Assembly: GCA_012934845.2 (NCBI GenBank)
Contig: WNNJ02000969.1
Coordinates: 27,893-91,892 of the forward strand
Reading direction: 5' to 3'
Origin: Pomphorhynchus laevis
Lineage: Eukaryota > Acanthocephala > Palaeacanthocephala > Echinorhynchida > Pomphorhynchidae
DNA: 64,000 nt
Within the stretch, counting starts at the first letter, position 1. The number at the start of each line of letters is the position of its first letter. A model generated the notes under the pieces. The model ran no database searches, was not told the origin of the DNA, and was given only the letters and a program-made list of their open reading frames with translations. Shown in pieces: positions 1-11,100 of the stretch. The translations under genes and the position numbers were made by a program.

Positions 1-783
1 GAAATATCAAAGATATTTTTCCATTTTGGAGTCAATGTTTTTGAAAACATGTCAATGAAGTAAGCAGTGTACCTTATAAGTGCGGAACTAATAATTTGTT
101 TCTATCTCTTGTTTCTATAAAGCAAAAATCTTGAATTATTTCTAAGCATAGCATGGCCACCGTCGGTACGCAGAACCAATAAGTTGAACATCTAGGTCAT
201 GTTTCGCAGAAAAATTCTTTACACATTAAAAAGTATATTTTCGTTTGGCACTTCTTTTCAAATCTTCACAAAACAAGAAATCTTTCATATGACACACCAT
301 GAACATTAATGTGACGAGTTGAGTGCAATTTTTAACATCAGTTGTTTCGTTCAATTGAAGAGGGATTTTCACGGACTAGTGTTGATATGATGATAACTTG
401 GTCAAAAATATCCGAAATTAAATCACTAATTCGGCTCTGAATTAGATTCGAGCTAATTAGTAATGAGTTAATTAGTGATGACATTAAAATATCAAGATCT
501 TTCATTACATAACATTTACTTAAATAAAAAATTGTTTATTTTTCCACTGATCCGGAGGTCGGGATGTTGAAACAGTGCATGGACGAGATAATTAACAAAT
601 AATGAGTCGAATTAATTCAGAGTCGATATAAATTAATTTTATTAATTCGTTTTGGGTACACGGAAAAGCGGCCTGAATGAACATATTCTATATGAATCCT
701 TATTAAAGCATCGAACAACGTTTTGAAGCACTCAACATTTTATGAAGAAAACGAATATTTGCCATATACAGAAGGCATATGCT
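1..783. other. AT-rich non-coding stretch with a dispersed repeat
   Basis: No coding frame is supported. About 395-480 (aaatatccgaaattaaatcac then the gagctaattag motif) is a diverged copy of about 2635-2765, where the same order of motifs recurs. The rest is AT-rich and unassigned; it may be intron of the host gene or intergenic DNA upstream of it. Confidence 0.4.
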
Positions 784-2110
784 TTAAAAGTATATACTAT
801 CAGTGTTCATGTACGTCTTCAACAATGATTGAACAACAATACCTAGATCACATGTGAAAGATACTGAGTTAACTAAAGAGGATCCTAACATAACTAGAGT
901 GCACTGTACCCCTATTAAACCGTAAGTGAACAACTTATCAAGATTTAGACAAATACCAGTGCGATAACTTCCTTTGTGAATCACGTTTAAATCTAACTGC
1001 TATGTATGTACGTCTAATTTTGATTCAACTTTTGTTTAAACATAAAGATCGTCTGCAAAAGCTAGGTGCCTGCAGTGCAGCTGAGCAGTAATGTGATTGA
1101 CTAAATATTAAACAGAAGAGTCCCAATAACAGAACCTTGAGACACACCAGATTTGACGTCACGAGATTAAGACAATCTCGATCCAACACGGACACAAAAT
1201 GATCGATGCGATAGATAGTTTTTAATTCAATTCACTACAGTTGAATGGATGCCATATTTTCTGACCACTTATAAAATAGGACAATGGCGTAAACGACCAA
1301 AAACCTTGCTACAATCTAGGAATAAACAATCCACAGCCACACCGTCAGAAACACTGTCAGCCCATTCTTTTCTAACACAAAGCAAATTGAATTAGCAGGA
1401 CCTACCTTTTGTGAAACCATGTTGATTTTGATTTATCAGTTTCGCTCGCCGTAGGAAACTCGCTATGTATTTACAAATAATGCGCTTAAATACTTTGCTG
1501 GTTAAGCTACGGGTTTGTAGTTTCCAGAAATGTGAAGGTTACACTTCTTAAATACAGGAACAACATCACATTTACAGTCTAGTGAAAGACTGTAAAGACT
1601 GTTGTTTCAACCGTCACTCTCAAGTGACGGTTGAAACAACTTTACCAATGGATGAGCTAGACAGTGACGCAAAGTATGAACTAGCAAAGGGTGAATGTTA
1701 TCTGGTCCTGGAAACAATTGAATCGATAATCTAGTTAGATCATCACACACGGAAGATGGTGACTACAATATGTGGGACTACAATAGGCGTGAATGAACTA
1801 CTTTATGTGTGACTACAATAGGCGTGAATAAAAATGTGGCTTTAATATAAGCAATGAGCTCCTGAATTATGACAATAGTCTATTTCCAGCCAAAATGTAT
1901 CTGCAAAAACGTCTGCGATCTTTGCGATATAGTCGATAATTTCGTCGACGATCTTTAGCGTCGATATAAGAGGCCTTAAACATTTATTACTATGGACATA
2001 TGACCAAAATACTTTTGGGACTGAGTGGATTGAGTTAATTATTTTGGATTCATAGAAAAATATTTTCTTAGCTCGAAGCCTGGTGTGAACCAAATTAACG
2101 CTTAAATTAA
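784..2110 (-). mobile_element. Degenerate LINE reverse transcriptase remnant
   Basis: Read on the minus strand, pieces of a non-LTR RT appear in collinear order across several frames. First comes a linker with VPKVFWSYV (about 2090-1842), then PGPDNIHPLLVHTL (about 1740-1650), VVPVFKKCNLHISGNYKPVA (about 1570-1510), QHGFTKGRSC (about 1440), a VDCLFLDCSKVFGRLRHC segment equal to the usual FLDFSKAFD motif, and SGVSQGSVIGTLLFN for the SGVPQGSVLGPLLF motif (about 1140). A late DLGIVVQSLLKTYMN piece lies at about 860-800. Many stops and frame changes show an old, dead copy. The motifs fit CR1/Jockey-like LINEs; the clade is not certain. A pair of perfect hairpins (1571-1640) sits inside it, between the PLLVH and VVPVFKK motifs. 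Confidence 0.7.
1571..1640. repeat. Two adjacent perfect hairpins inside the LINE remnant
   Basis: The first hairpin has 10-bp arms 1571-1580 (tttacagtct) and 1587-1596. The second has 18-bp arms 1601-1618 and 1623-1640 around a ctca loop, with no mismatch. Given the decay of the surrounding RT, perfect arms suggest a more recent foldback or template-switch event. Confidence 0.7.
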
Positions 2111-2884
2111 AAATGTTTCTTTTTAGTCTAACACGATACAGTAACTTACTATCGTTGCTCTATCAAATAATATCAAAATAAAGTCGCTTTTATAATACAG
2201 TTGGCATAGCAATACCATTGATGTAGTGTGCAACACCGCTTACGATTGTTGAGTCGCTGCAGTAATACAGTCGGCACAACACTATCATTAATGTAGTGTT
2301 CATTGAGCATCTTACCAACGCACTATGCAACAATAAGGAGATCAAAACGCCCAAACCGCCTGCACACCTATCATGCTGATTTCGACAAACATTATATTTA
2401 GAACGATTTGTTGAATCGAAGCGGTATATTTTGTAGAAGCTATTCCGGTTACGTATCAGCGTTTTCAATCCAGATTCAAACCATAGAGGTATCTATCATA
2501 CACTGAAGATGGTATTATTCCAATAAACATGTATGTATACTGTGGCGTAAATGATCACGTGAGCAATAGTCTCTTGAATTGTGTTGAATTGAGTTTGTTT
2601 CCAGTCAAAATTTGCGTTCATATGCTGATAAATTGATTCAAAATATCCAAAATTAAATCACTAATTTCATCTCTGAATTCGTTACGAGCTAATTAGTTAT
2701 AAACTAATTAGTTATGAGTTAATTGATGATAATTAGTGATATTATCACTAAAGATTGCTATTATAATTAGTGATAGAGCTCAATAGTTACAAAACAAATG
2801 ACTTACTTTTTCCGCCTATTTGTATGGAAGGAATCGGGAAGACTCAAACCGCGTAAAAATAGTTGCGTTCACTAATTAAAAATA
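2111..2884. other. Unassigned AT-rich stretch; weak minus-strand ORF
   Basis: A 92-codon minus-strand ORF (2468-2190) contains CAGGLGVLISLLL, which faintly resembles the GGGVAVLI block of LINE endonucleases and could be the far 5' part of the 784-2110 element, but this is weak. About 2635-2765 is the second copy of the dispersed repeat also seen at 395-480, with repeated ctaattagt words. Confidence 0.25.
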
Positions 2885-3085
2885 TATATTCTTCTGATTG
2901 TGGTACGATATTATCCTCATAGGTATTGATCTTATTTTTGATACAGCAAGACGCTACTAGTCAGCCTGGGTGAATCTCGTCAGCCTGGGTGGATCTCGTC
3001 AGCCTGGGTAGGTCTCGTCAGCCTGGGTGGGTCTCGTCAGCTGCTGATCCAGACCTACATTTCACGTTTTGACCCTTATTATGAT
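2885..3085 (+). repeat. Dispersed repeat (SINE-tail-like) with a 19-bp minisatellite
   Basis: The segment from cttctgattgtggtacga to catttcacgttttgaccctt matches the 3' half of the element duplicated at 25845-27110. Inside it a 19-bp word (cagcctgggtgggtctcgt and variants) is repeated four times at 2962-2980, 2981-2999, 3000-3018 and 3019-3037. The other copies carry about one unit, so the array grew after dispersal. Confidence 0.6.
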
Positions 3086-3149
3086 TTCGAATCTTATTAC
3101 CTCTCCATATAATGCTAAATAAAATTTAAATAATTAAATAATAAATAAT

Positions 3150-3310
3150 TATTGGAGCTGGATCAAACGAAAGAAGAAATTATTTTTGATATTTCGCTAA
3201 CTACTGATAGCATCTGCATAAGTAGTTTAGAAAATTACTTCTGATTTTTCTGAAGATGCTAACAAAGGTTAGCGAAATATCAAATACAATTTGGATAACA
3301 AAAATCTTTT
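3150..3310. repeat. Foldback element with hammerhead-like core (copy a)
   Basis: The + strand core is at 3250-3281: CTGAAGA (3250-3256), stem II GCTAAC/GTTAGC with an AAAG loop (3258-3273), GAAA (3274-3277), then TATC. The AUAU that overlaps the last A of GAAA is self-complementary, as in dimer-type minimal hammerheads, and AUC would be the cleavage triplet. The left half (about 3189-3219) holds a decayed antisense copy (gatatttcgctaac...gcatctgca). The left edge carries ttattggagctggatcaaa, which recurs at the other copies. Confidence 0.5.
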
Positions 3311-3604
3311 GTTAAAATTATTATATAATATATAATGACTATAATATTATTAAATATAAACTCCATATTTATTACAATATACCTAATTCTTTTGGTAAAC
3401 TGTAAAGATATAATTTGATACCATTGGATGCCGGGTCTTGGCCTAAGAATCATATTAGTACAAACGTTATATTAAGAAATACATATTTGTTATATTATAT
3501 GATATAATATAAATTATATAATATGTTATATAATATATAATATAGCACATTACAGTCAATGGTTTCAATTACAGTCAATGTTTAATTAAAACTTTTAACT
3601 AAAG
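3311..3604. other. AT-rich spacer between two foldback elements
   Basis: Low-complexity TA-rich sequence with no coding frame. It lies between two copies of the same foldback family. Confidence 0.4.
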
Positions 3605-3765
3605 AGTTATTAGAGTTGGATCAAAGAAAAAAGGAAAATTTTATTCGATATTTAGTTAACCTCTGTTAGCATCTTCAGAAAATTACAATAATTTTCTGAA
3701 GACGACAACAAAGGTTAGCGAAATATCAAATAATTTTATTCTTTGATCCATCTCCAATATTTCTT
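3605..3765. repeat. Foldback element with hammerhead-like motifs in both arms (copy b)
   Basis: The left edge agttggatcaaagaaaa mirrors the right edge ctttgatccatctccaat, and the arms run inward to a centre near 3685. The + core is 3696-3727: CTGAAGA, a loop with GGTTAGC, GAAA, TATC. The antisense counterpart is 3678-3647, with CTGAAGA, GCTAAC...GTTA, and a mutated TAAA in place of GAAA. One or both arms have drifted from an active consensus. Confidence 0.5.
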
Positions 3766-3986
3766 TATCAATAATAGATCATAATCAACTATTTAAAAAC
3801 AAAGGAAACATTCGGAGTTTTTACATTTTATGAAATGTTATAAGTTTATAATATTTCATATAAGTCTACGTATAAGTCAACTTATATAATTATATAAGTC
3901 TACGTGTCAGATACGTATACTCAGTTACCTGGTTTGATTCTTAGTTATCAGTATTGATTACTATTAAACTACTGATCGTCGACTAC
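3766..3986. other. AT-rich unassigned stretch
   Basis: No coding or repeat signal beyond short tandem TA words (atataagtctacgt occurs three times). Confidence 0.3.
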
Positions 3987-4820
3987 TTATCGGTGGCTCT
4001 GCAAAGTATTGACTCCTTCCAAATGCATCTTTGCCAGTTTGCTCAATCGATCCTTCAATCTTTGCTAGTCATCTCAGATTTAAACTTATATGTCTTACTT
4101 TTCACCTCTTGGTTACATTTCAGTCATCATCCCTTTCTGAACTTTTATACCTATCGCCTGTGTCTTCTTATAAAATTATCGTACTGAAATCTCGACTCCC
4201 CAATTCTTCATCTGAACATGATCCTTTACCATCAAGTGTTTTTAAATCTATTGCCCCTGCCTTAGTATCTTCTCTATTACCGAGGCAATCGGTGATCTTC
4301 TCTTGGCTCACAATCAACAGTTAACTTAATTGGTCATTTCGCTTGATTTGTCGTCGTCTTTTGACATTGTGCATCACTTTATTCTCTTTCACCTCCTTTG
4401 ACATGGCTTCTCCACCTCTTAAATGGTTCTCAACAACAATTTCTTGACAAGAAAAAAAAACAAATAATATTACACCAGATATTTCCTGTCAACCACTGGT
4501 ACTGGTGTCGGGTCGTGGAGGCAGTGCACGAGGATAATGTCATCCTTACATAGGCAAATACAAATAATAAACATTTTCCTAGAAATAATAAAATGTTTTA
4601 ATGGAAATACAAATTTAATTTTTAAAATACTTCAAATACTTTTTATATTAAAATCCTAACATTACCACTTTTTGAGATCATTTATAATCTATTTATTTGC
4701 AGCAACTAAGGATATGATAGTGTATTATTAATACACATTATTTATTAAGCAAGGCATAACTTAAAAATATTATTGCAACATTTAATTTGGTCCTTCAGAT
4801 GTAACCATATCTTGAAAAAA
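3987..4820 (+). mobile_element. CR1/L2-like LINE fragment, internally deleted (copy A)
   Basis: A 97-codon frame at 4031-4324 codes the linker between endonuclease and RT, with SSSEHDPLPSSVFKSIAPAL matching the usual S-x-LDP-(I/L)P-(T/S) block. It is followed at once by LVISLDLSSSFDIVHHFIL (about 4330-4390), which in an intact element lies far downstream. Most of the RT fingers are therefore missing. A near-identical inverted copy with the same internal join lies at 28087-28915, so the deletion preceded the copying. The 3' part (4450-4820) is non-coding tail shared by the two copies. Confidence 0.7.
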
Positions 4821-5028
4821 TTTGATCCATAATTATTTCGCAATTTACTTTTTAATTATTTTTTCATAATATTATCATAATATTTTTATATTATGGCAAT
4901 ATTTTTTTAATATTATTACAATAATAATTATTTCACGATTGTTTTTTATACAATTTGAAATGAATATTTTGAGTTTTCAAAGAGTGCAGTAACGATATTT
5001 TATGTTTATATTATAAATGTTTGTTTAG
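4821..5028. other. AT-rich intron; repeat arm shared with 28.9 kb
   Basis: About 4748-4972 is a direct near-identical repeat of about 28930-29160. The acceptor of the EGF exon (ttgtttag) ends at 5028. Confidence 0.5.
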
Positions 5029-5154
5029 TTGATCCGTGCGTTCATTCTCCTTGTCAAAATGATGGAACTTGTTACCCACAAGGAATATCAAGCTTTATTT
5101 GCATATGCACTACACAATTTACAGGTCGCTTTTGCGAGTCTCCTACACAGAAAG
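5029..5154 (+). CDS. EGF-like exon 1 (longest module, 42 codons)
   Basis: This phase 1-1 exon sits between a ttgtttag acceptor and a g|gtatca donor. It codes a six-cysteine EGF module: [14 protein letters not shown], a longer C3-C4 loop (YPQGISSFI), then CIC and TGRFCE. The 11-residue spacing in that loop is the classic EGF length, unlike the shorter GQCQC modules downstream. It is therefore a different EGF subtype, probably structural. No Asp/Asn calcium-binding consensus is evident. Its neighbours are LINE and repeat DNA; the next EGF exon is 4.5 kb away at 9686. Confidence 0.75.
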
Positions 5155-5339
5155 GTATCATAATATATTTTCATATAAAGCAATACAAAACTCATTTATA
5201 ATGTATATATATCGCCATTCATTAAGATTTATTTGTTATGTTTGTATGATTATTAATGTAATTTTCTATACGTTAAAGTTAATATAGTGATACACGACTT
5301 AAAAAACGCTATTTGTTAAACTTCAACATGCAATTTGAT

Positions 5340-6051
5340 GCTCAACATCTCATATGGGATACTGGCGGCCTACGGGGAGGATATAGCTCACCGGGAATTT
5401 TCATCCGTTCTGCCGCTAGAATTTGAGGCTGATAAATACAGATAGACCAAATATAAAACTCGATGAGATTGGCAACGGTTTCACTCTATGAGATCTAATA
5501 TAAATCGTCAATTGGTGGCCTGCATGTCAGATCGGGCCTGCTCTACAAGAATAGTCCGTTATTTGTATAAAAATAACGGAGAAACATAGAAACTCGATGA
5601 AATTGCCTTGAGTAATATAAATGTTGGTATTGGTAAACTCGTTGTTCAAGTTCAAAATAAATACTCCTATTAATTCTATACTTTATAAAGCTAATTTTGC
5701 TTGATCACAAAATTATTACATTTTATAACTTAGCTGGCTTTTCAGATCAGAAGAAAAAATATCAACCTCAAAGTGCTCAAGCAATTATGCTCAGGCATAT
5801 TTTACTACCCATCTCTCCAGTAAAATATGAAAGCAAAAACTGAACGTACCATCTTCTAATGTATTTATACTCTTGGAAAAGCACATTTAATTAAATATAT
5901 TGAATATTATTAAAATAATATTTTAAATAATATTATTCAAATAAAATATTCAATAATATTTTAAACAATATTAGATAATATTTTATAATATTTTGATATC
6001 AAAAGTAGGGACATCTATATTTAGAAAAATAAAAGATGTTCTAATGAAAGA
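5340..6051. repeat. Dispersed repeat, inverted relative to 50.3-50.8 kb, with a Penelope-like RT scrap
   Basis: From about 5560 to 6051 the sequence is the diverged reverse complement of about 50300-50800, including the words for gataacggact and ttgcttgatcacaaaattatt. Its last 60 bases (about 5990-6051) match the RT segment KVGTSIFRQ-EGVP seen at 52935-52985, so the repeat carries a piece of a Penelope-like element. It stops exactly where tandem unit 1 begins. Confidence 0.6.
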
Positions 6052-6426
6052 TAATTATCAATATATATTTTTGCACATTTAAATTAAATTAATTAATGAT
6101 TTTAACGTAATTAAATCACAAATTTTAGTTAATCGCAAATAAGATTAAATAATCTAATCTGAAAATGTAATTAAATAATCTTAATTGTTATAATAAATAT
6201 TATAATAATTTATTAAATATTATAAATATTTATTATAAATATAAAATTATATTATGTTATAATTTATAAATATTATTTTTAAATTTTATAACATTTACAA
6301 ATGTGATAATAAAAAAATAAAAATTACCTAAATGTGGTAATGAATAAATTTGGTGTATTTAACAAAAATATAGATATTTGTACAAATTATAATAATAATG
6401 TGTACATTTCTAATAATATTTGGCGT

Positions 6427-9010
6427 ATTTGTGGAGCGATTTTCTAACGAGTCGGTGTGGTGGAGTATACGCTGCTTTTCTAAAATTGCGCTTCGCGTCC
6501 CTCAGCCGAATCATAGTACGCCCTCTCATCCCTCTCTCTATCTGTAAAGATTCGAGCTGCTTGTGCTCGCTACTAATTCACTTTTGAGGGCAGTCTGGAA
6601 GAACATAACCAATGAAACATCAGAAAGAATAAATCCTACGTGGATCAGCCACGTCAAAAGATTTCTGAACGAAATTGAGGCTGCGACATCCGCGGCGATG
6701 TTCATACTATATAAAGGGACTCGTCCTCCTCTCTTGTGTTGAAAACACAACTACAATTCTACAGACTAAGCATCCCAGAGAAGAGTATCTACCGATTGTC
6801 CACCTTTGCTGATTTACCCTCTCTACTGCGGCATTGTAACTGCCTCATATTTACTGCGCTCTTTACGTTTTTTTCCTGTCCTAGTCGGCGGGCGTGTTGC
6901 CCTGAGGCTTAAGCCCAACGCATTTACTTTACCTCGTAGGATTTTCAACAGAGGCCTCAGCAAGCCACTTGGTCACGCCTTTGACAAATATAATGACAGT
7001 TCTTCTGGAGGGAACGGTACCGGTTAACGTTTTTAATATTCTATGCAACGGAAAGTTACTCGCCTTCCTAAAAAAGGATGGTGGTATCTGTCCGATCGCT
7101 GTCGGATTTACAAACCGCCTCATCGTTTCTAAACTGGAATTTCAATTCGCATCCTGTCCGCTCGACGATCATGTTCTCCCTTTACAGTAACGTGTCAATA
7201 CTCCGCGCGGAATCGAAGCAGCGATACATGCATCAGTCGTGTTCATGTGTGACACGGCTAGTCGTTACCACCACACTATAGTAAAACTCGGCTACTACAA
7301 CGACCTCAACTGCTTGAACAAATATGCAATCCTGCGCTGGGTCGCTCGCGAAATACCGCATATTTTACTGTTTGTTCGACTTTGTTACGATCGCCAGATC
7401 AAGCTTCTATTCGGCAACAAGCGTATCCTCTCGGCTGAAGGCGTTCAGCAGGGAGATCCATTGGGCTCTATACTATTTTTCCTCACCGTCAACAGCTTGG
7501 CACAAAGCTTAAAATCCAATTTAAACTTGTAGTACATGGACGACTGTGTCTGGGCGGCACGGTGGAAAACATTTAGGCTGATATTTACAATATTCAGGTT
7601 GACGGAGCCGAAATTGAAATACAATTGATCTCCAAAAAATGCGAAGTGATCACCGAAAGTAAGAATGTGAGCCAAGCCATCACTGCAAGCTAACAGGGTT
7701 CAAGGCTATCACAACTGAAGACTCACCGCTTCTGGGTGCGCCGCTTGGCGAGCAAGCATCGACAACACACTAAGCTGCGCAGTGAACAAGCTTCATAATA
7801 CCGGAATCCGGTCAACCGAATTGATTGCTCACGACGCCTTCGCGATTTTGCGTATCTCACTCAGCTTGCAAAGATTAGCTTCCTTCTTTGATGTACTTCC
7901 TGCTACGGAAGTAAAATGCTTCAACTTTTCGACACTGAAGTTCAAAAACTATTGAGCTAAATAATCAATGTACCATTCCCCATCAAAGCTTGGAGGCCAG
8001 CGACCTTACCGATCCGTTGGATGCCTCGGTGTTTGCAGGCAGTGGAGGCTGTCATTCCTGTGTATGGCTCATCTATCAACGACACAATGGTACTGAAGAT
8101 GTTACTGATGCGGAAATCTCCGCCGTTAACACTTCGCCCTTCAGAATAAGACTAAGAAAATACCCCAAATCAATTGAACGCGGAATTTCGGACGACCATT
8201 CAATTAGATCAAATATCTCAAAAATGGTTGATGGCCGAACACTTCTAAGCGTTGCAATGAAGACTTATTGACTAAACACGGACAACTGAATCTCCATTTC
8301 AAGTCATCGCAATAGCATCAAAGTTGCCCAGAGCTTTCTTTGAAGCACTACCGATCATATGTGTCAGTACACGATTTGATAGCCGATCTATCCATATCGC
8401 CGTGGCGTTAAGGCGCGGTGTTCAATGCCTCCAACTGCGTCGATATATTTGCGGAGTGTCGGTCGCGCGGTACTGTGATCATGCCTTAGACTGCAACAGG
8501 ATATCGTCTCGTCACCATCGACATGTTGCGATCAATGATATTTTGAGAATGGCTATCACTGCCTCGGGATCTCCGTCCAGACTCACATCGGAAGGCTTAG
8601 CGCAATTCGATTGCAAACGACTCAATGTGAACTTTGTCGCTTCTCCTATGCCAGGGCCGTATACTCGTTTGATATTTAACTTGCCCCATCACCCTGGCCG
8701 CCAGTCATGTCGCGCACGCCGCGTCTTCTGCTGGCGCTGTTGCAGCCCACGCGGAGCAGCTCAAACGAACCAAATACAGTCGCTTTAAGGATCGACAGTA
8801 TTTGTTCGTTCCTATCGCCATCGAAACGTTAGGCGCGGCTGTTCCCAGCTCTTATGCGATTTCAAGGCCGCTTGGTTCGAAGTTGTAGCGGACAACGAGT
8901 CATAAACATGCATTCAGCTAGCTCATGCAATGAATCAGCACAGCCGTGTAACGAGGGATCGGCATTGTTTTTAGAGTCGGCTAGAGATCCCTCCCGAGGC
9001 AACTATTTTC
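6427..9010 (+). mobile_element. 5'-truncated LINE RT remnant, unit 1 (GVQQGDPLG family)
   Basis: Collinear RT motifs occur in several frames. They are LEGTVPVNVFNILCNGKLLAF then LKKDGGICPIAVG (about 7000-7110), VKLGYYNDLNCL (about 7280), CYDRQIKLL, EGVQQGDPLGSILFFL (about 7435-7480), a YMDDC-like catalytic site (about 7530), and LKRTKYSRFKDRQYLFVP followed by AIETLGAAVP (about 8755-8845) from the C-terminal domain. The family resembles R2/NeSL-like LINEs whose C-terminal domain is a putative PD-(D/E)XK nuclease; clade placement is inferred. Frames are broken repeatedly, so it is dead. An 8-bp hairpin (8953-8960 / 8986-8993) sits just before the 3' end. The 5' truncation point (gtggagcgattttct) is the same in unit 3. 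Confidence 0.8.
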
Positions 9011-9685
9011 TTTGACGATTTCTTTATTTATACTTTTTTTATATTTTTATTCTATATTTATATATAATAACTTGTAACTCAATGTTTTTGATATAGAAGC
9101 ATTAACAAAATCTGAGTTTACCAAGATTTTTTAATTTTTTTAAATTTGGTTAGCAGTTTTGATAGCCGAAACTTATTATCAAAACTAATATTTTTATAAA
9201 ATATTAGTTTAATATTTAATATATATTTAATATTAAATATATATAATATACTCAATATTTAATATTTAAAATACTAATAACTTTTAACTCAATATTTTTG
9301 AAATAGAAGCATTGATAAAATCTGAGTTGACCAACATTTTTTTATTTTGTATAAATTAAAAAATTGTACAAAATTTTTTAATTTAAAAATAAAAAATTTG
9401 TACAAAATTTTTTAATTGTAATGTAAAAACAATTAAAAAAATTTAATTTTTTACAAAAATATTTTACATCATTCAAAGATAAAAATTTAGATACTAATTG
9501 ATAAAATTTAATTACTAAAAATTACATTCAAAAACATGCGCTGGTCAGTTAAAGACTTGTAGCTGTCTACAATTACCTTGTCAAATGTTGGGCATCATCA
9601 AGCTTGACAAAAACAAAAAACATTTGATATTAGAATTAATAAGTGTATTAAGGGCGTATCGTTTTTAATACTATTTTAAATTAAG
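9011..9685. other. AT-rich intron before EGF exon a of unit 1
   Basis: TA-rich low-complexity sequence with two related blocks (agaagcattaacaaaatctgag and a variant at about 9305). The same blocks recur in units 2 and 3 and, more diverged, at 10700-10930 and 19900-20040, which implies an older round of local duplication. Confidence 0.5.
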
Positions 9686-9787
9686 ATCCATGCCATAATA
9701 TACAATGTCAGAATGGTGGATATTGCCACAATGGCCAATGTCAGTGCTCAGAAGACTTCACAGGGCAGCTTTGTGAAAGACCTCTTG
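9686..9787 (+). CDS. EGF-like exon a, unit 1
   Basis: A 102-bp phase 1-1 exon between acceptor attaag and donor g|gtaagt. It codes (D)PCHNIQC-QNGGYCHNGQCQC-SEDFTGQLCERPLG: six cysteines in the compact EGF spacing with the NGG turn and the GxxCE end. The copies at 14809 and 18742 read the same. The intron to exon b is only 50 bp. Confidence 0.85.
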
Positions 9788-9837
9788 GTAAGTTGGATTG
9801 TAAACTAAATAAATAAGTATACCTTTTTCTAAAATAG

Positions 9838-9936
9838 ATCTTTGTCGCCACATAAGTTGTCAAAATGGTGGACACTGTCTCCAAGGATCTTGTCGTTGTC
9901 CAACTTCATTCTCTGGAACATACTGTGAAGTCACTG
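9838..9936 (+). CDS. EGF-like exon b, unit 1
   Basis: A 99-bp phase 1-1 exon between acceptor aaaatag and donor g|gtaatt. It codes (D)LCRHISC-QNGGHCLQGSCRC-PTSFSGTYCEVTG, a six-cysteine compact EGF module. Its last base is the boundary of the tandem duplication, so the breakpoint falls at a splice donor. The copies at 14961 and 18894 read the same. Confidence 0.85.
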
Positions 9937-10274
9937 GTAATTATCAATATATATTTTGCACATTTTAATTAAATTAACTAATGATTTTAACGTAATTAAA
10001 TCACAAATTTTAGTTAATCGCAAATTAGATTAAATAATCTAATCTGAAAATGTAATTAAATAATCTAAATTGTTATAATAAATATTATAATAATTAATTA
10101 AATATTTTAAATATTTATTATAAATATAAAATTATATTATGTTATAATTTATAAATATTATTTTTAAATTTTATAACATTTACAAATGTGATAATAAAAA
10201 AATAAAAATTACCTAAATGTGGTAATGAATAAATTTGGTGTATTTATAAAAATATAGATATTTGTACACATTAT

Positions 10275-11100
10275 GTAAAATCAGCATAATTTAAGGATAT
10301 GATGAGTAATGAAATTTAACCAGATTTTGTTTAGTTTATCTTAAGTGCGAGCGTACCAAATGTTTATTTAATAAATTTTCAAAAATGTTTTTATTATTTT
10401 AAAATTGTTTAGATATGATTTGTTGTGAAAGGATTTTTTTATTTTATGAGCTTTATTTTAATTATTGATTAATGCTAATTACCGTTTACATTGTATTTTT
10501 GATTATTTATATGGAATTATATATATAAAACATATTGAACTTGATTTAGAAAATAGTTTGTTCATATCATTATTTACTAATAATACAATTATCTATACAA
10601 TAATTAAATAATAGTTTAATATCTGAAATTTTAATTTACCAGGTAGCACATACCTGTTTATATTTAAATTCTTTTAGCGAATAATTAGCACATATGTTTA
10701 TTACAAAATAAAAAACCGTTGGGATAGCCGAAACTGATTATCATTACTAATATTTTTATTAATATTAGTTTAATATTTAATATATATTTAATATTTAATA
10801 TTATGATATTTAATATATTTAATATAATCAATATTTAATATTTAAAATACTAATAATTTTTAACTCAATATTTTTGATATAGAAGCATTAACAAAATCTG
10901 AGTTTACCAACATTTTTTTTTATTTTGTATAAATTAAAAAAATGTACAAACTTGCTAATTTTAATTGGTTAAAAATTATTTCTTGGTTCTAATATATACT
11001 TACAATGCTGTCATGTGGTTAAAAAATTCTTGGTTATAAATACTTACAAGACAATAACATACAATAATATTACATACAAATTAAAGCATAACGCAGTATA
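10275..11100. other. Intron sequence unique to unit 2, shared with the flank of unit 3
   Basis: 10275-10560 matches 19330-19440 and 19735-19870. 10700-10930 is a diverged copy of the AT-rich block at 9157-9400 (gatagccgaaact... then agaagcattaacaaaatctg). No coding content. Confidence 0.55.

Larger units (their letters stand above)
6052..9936 (+). repeat. Tandem unit 1: LINE remnant plus EGF exon pair
   Basis: The unit starts at taattatcaata (6052), which is the intron sequence directly after the second EGF exon in every unit, and ends at that exon's last base (9936). Inside lie 370 bp of AT-rich intron, a 5'-truncated LINE (6427-9010), AT-rich intron and two EGF exons. It lacks the 70-bp run of Cys-free filler (gtcataggaactcttatggg) that units 2 and 3 share near the LINE 3' end, so it is the outgroup of the three. 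Its left neighbour is the dispersed repeat at 5340-6051, which seems to have removed any earlier unit. Confidence 0.85.

Noticed and set aside
4031-4324. A 97-residue host protein, also at 28872-28579
   Set aside because: Its sequence is the endonuclease-RT linker of a CR1/L2-like LINE and it exists as a repeated copy.
7990-8788. Host genes coded by the 93- and 154-codon frames of the tandem units
   Set aside because: They repeat in all three units, overlap the collinear LINE motifs in neighbouring frames and end in the LINE C-terminal domain.
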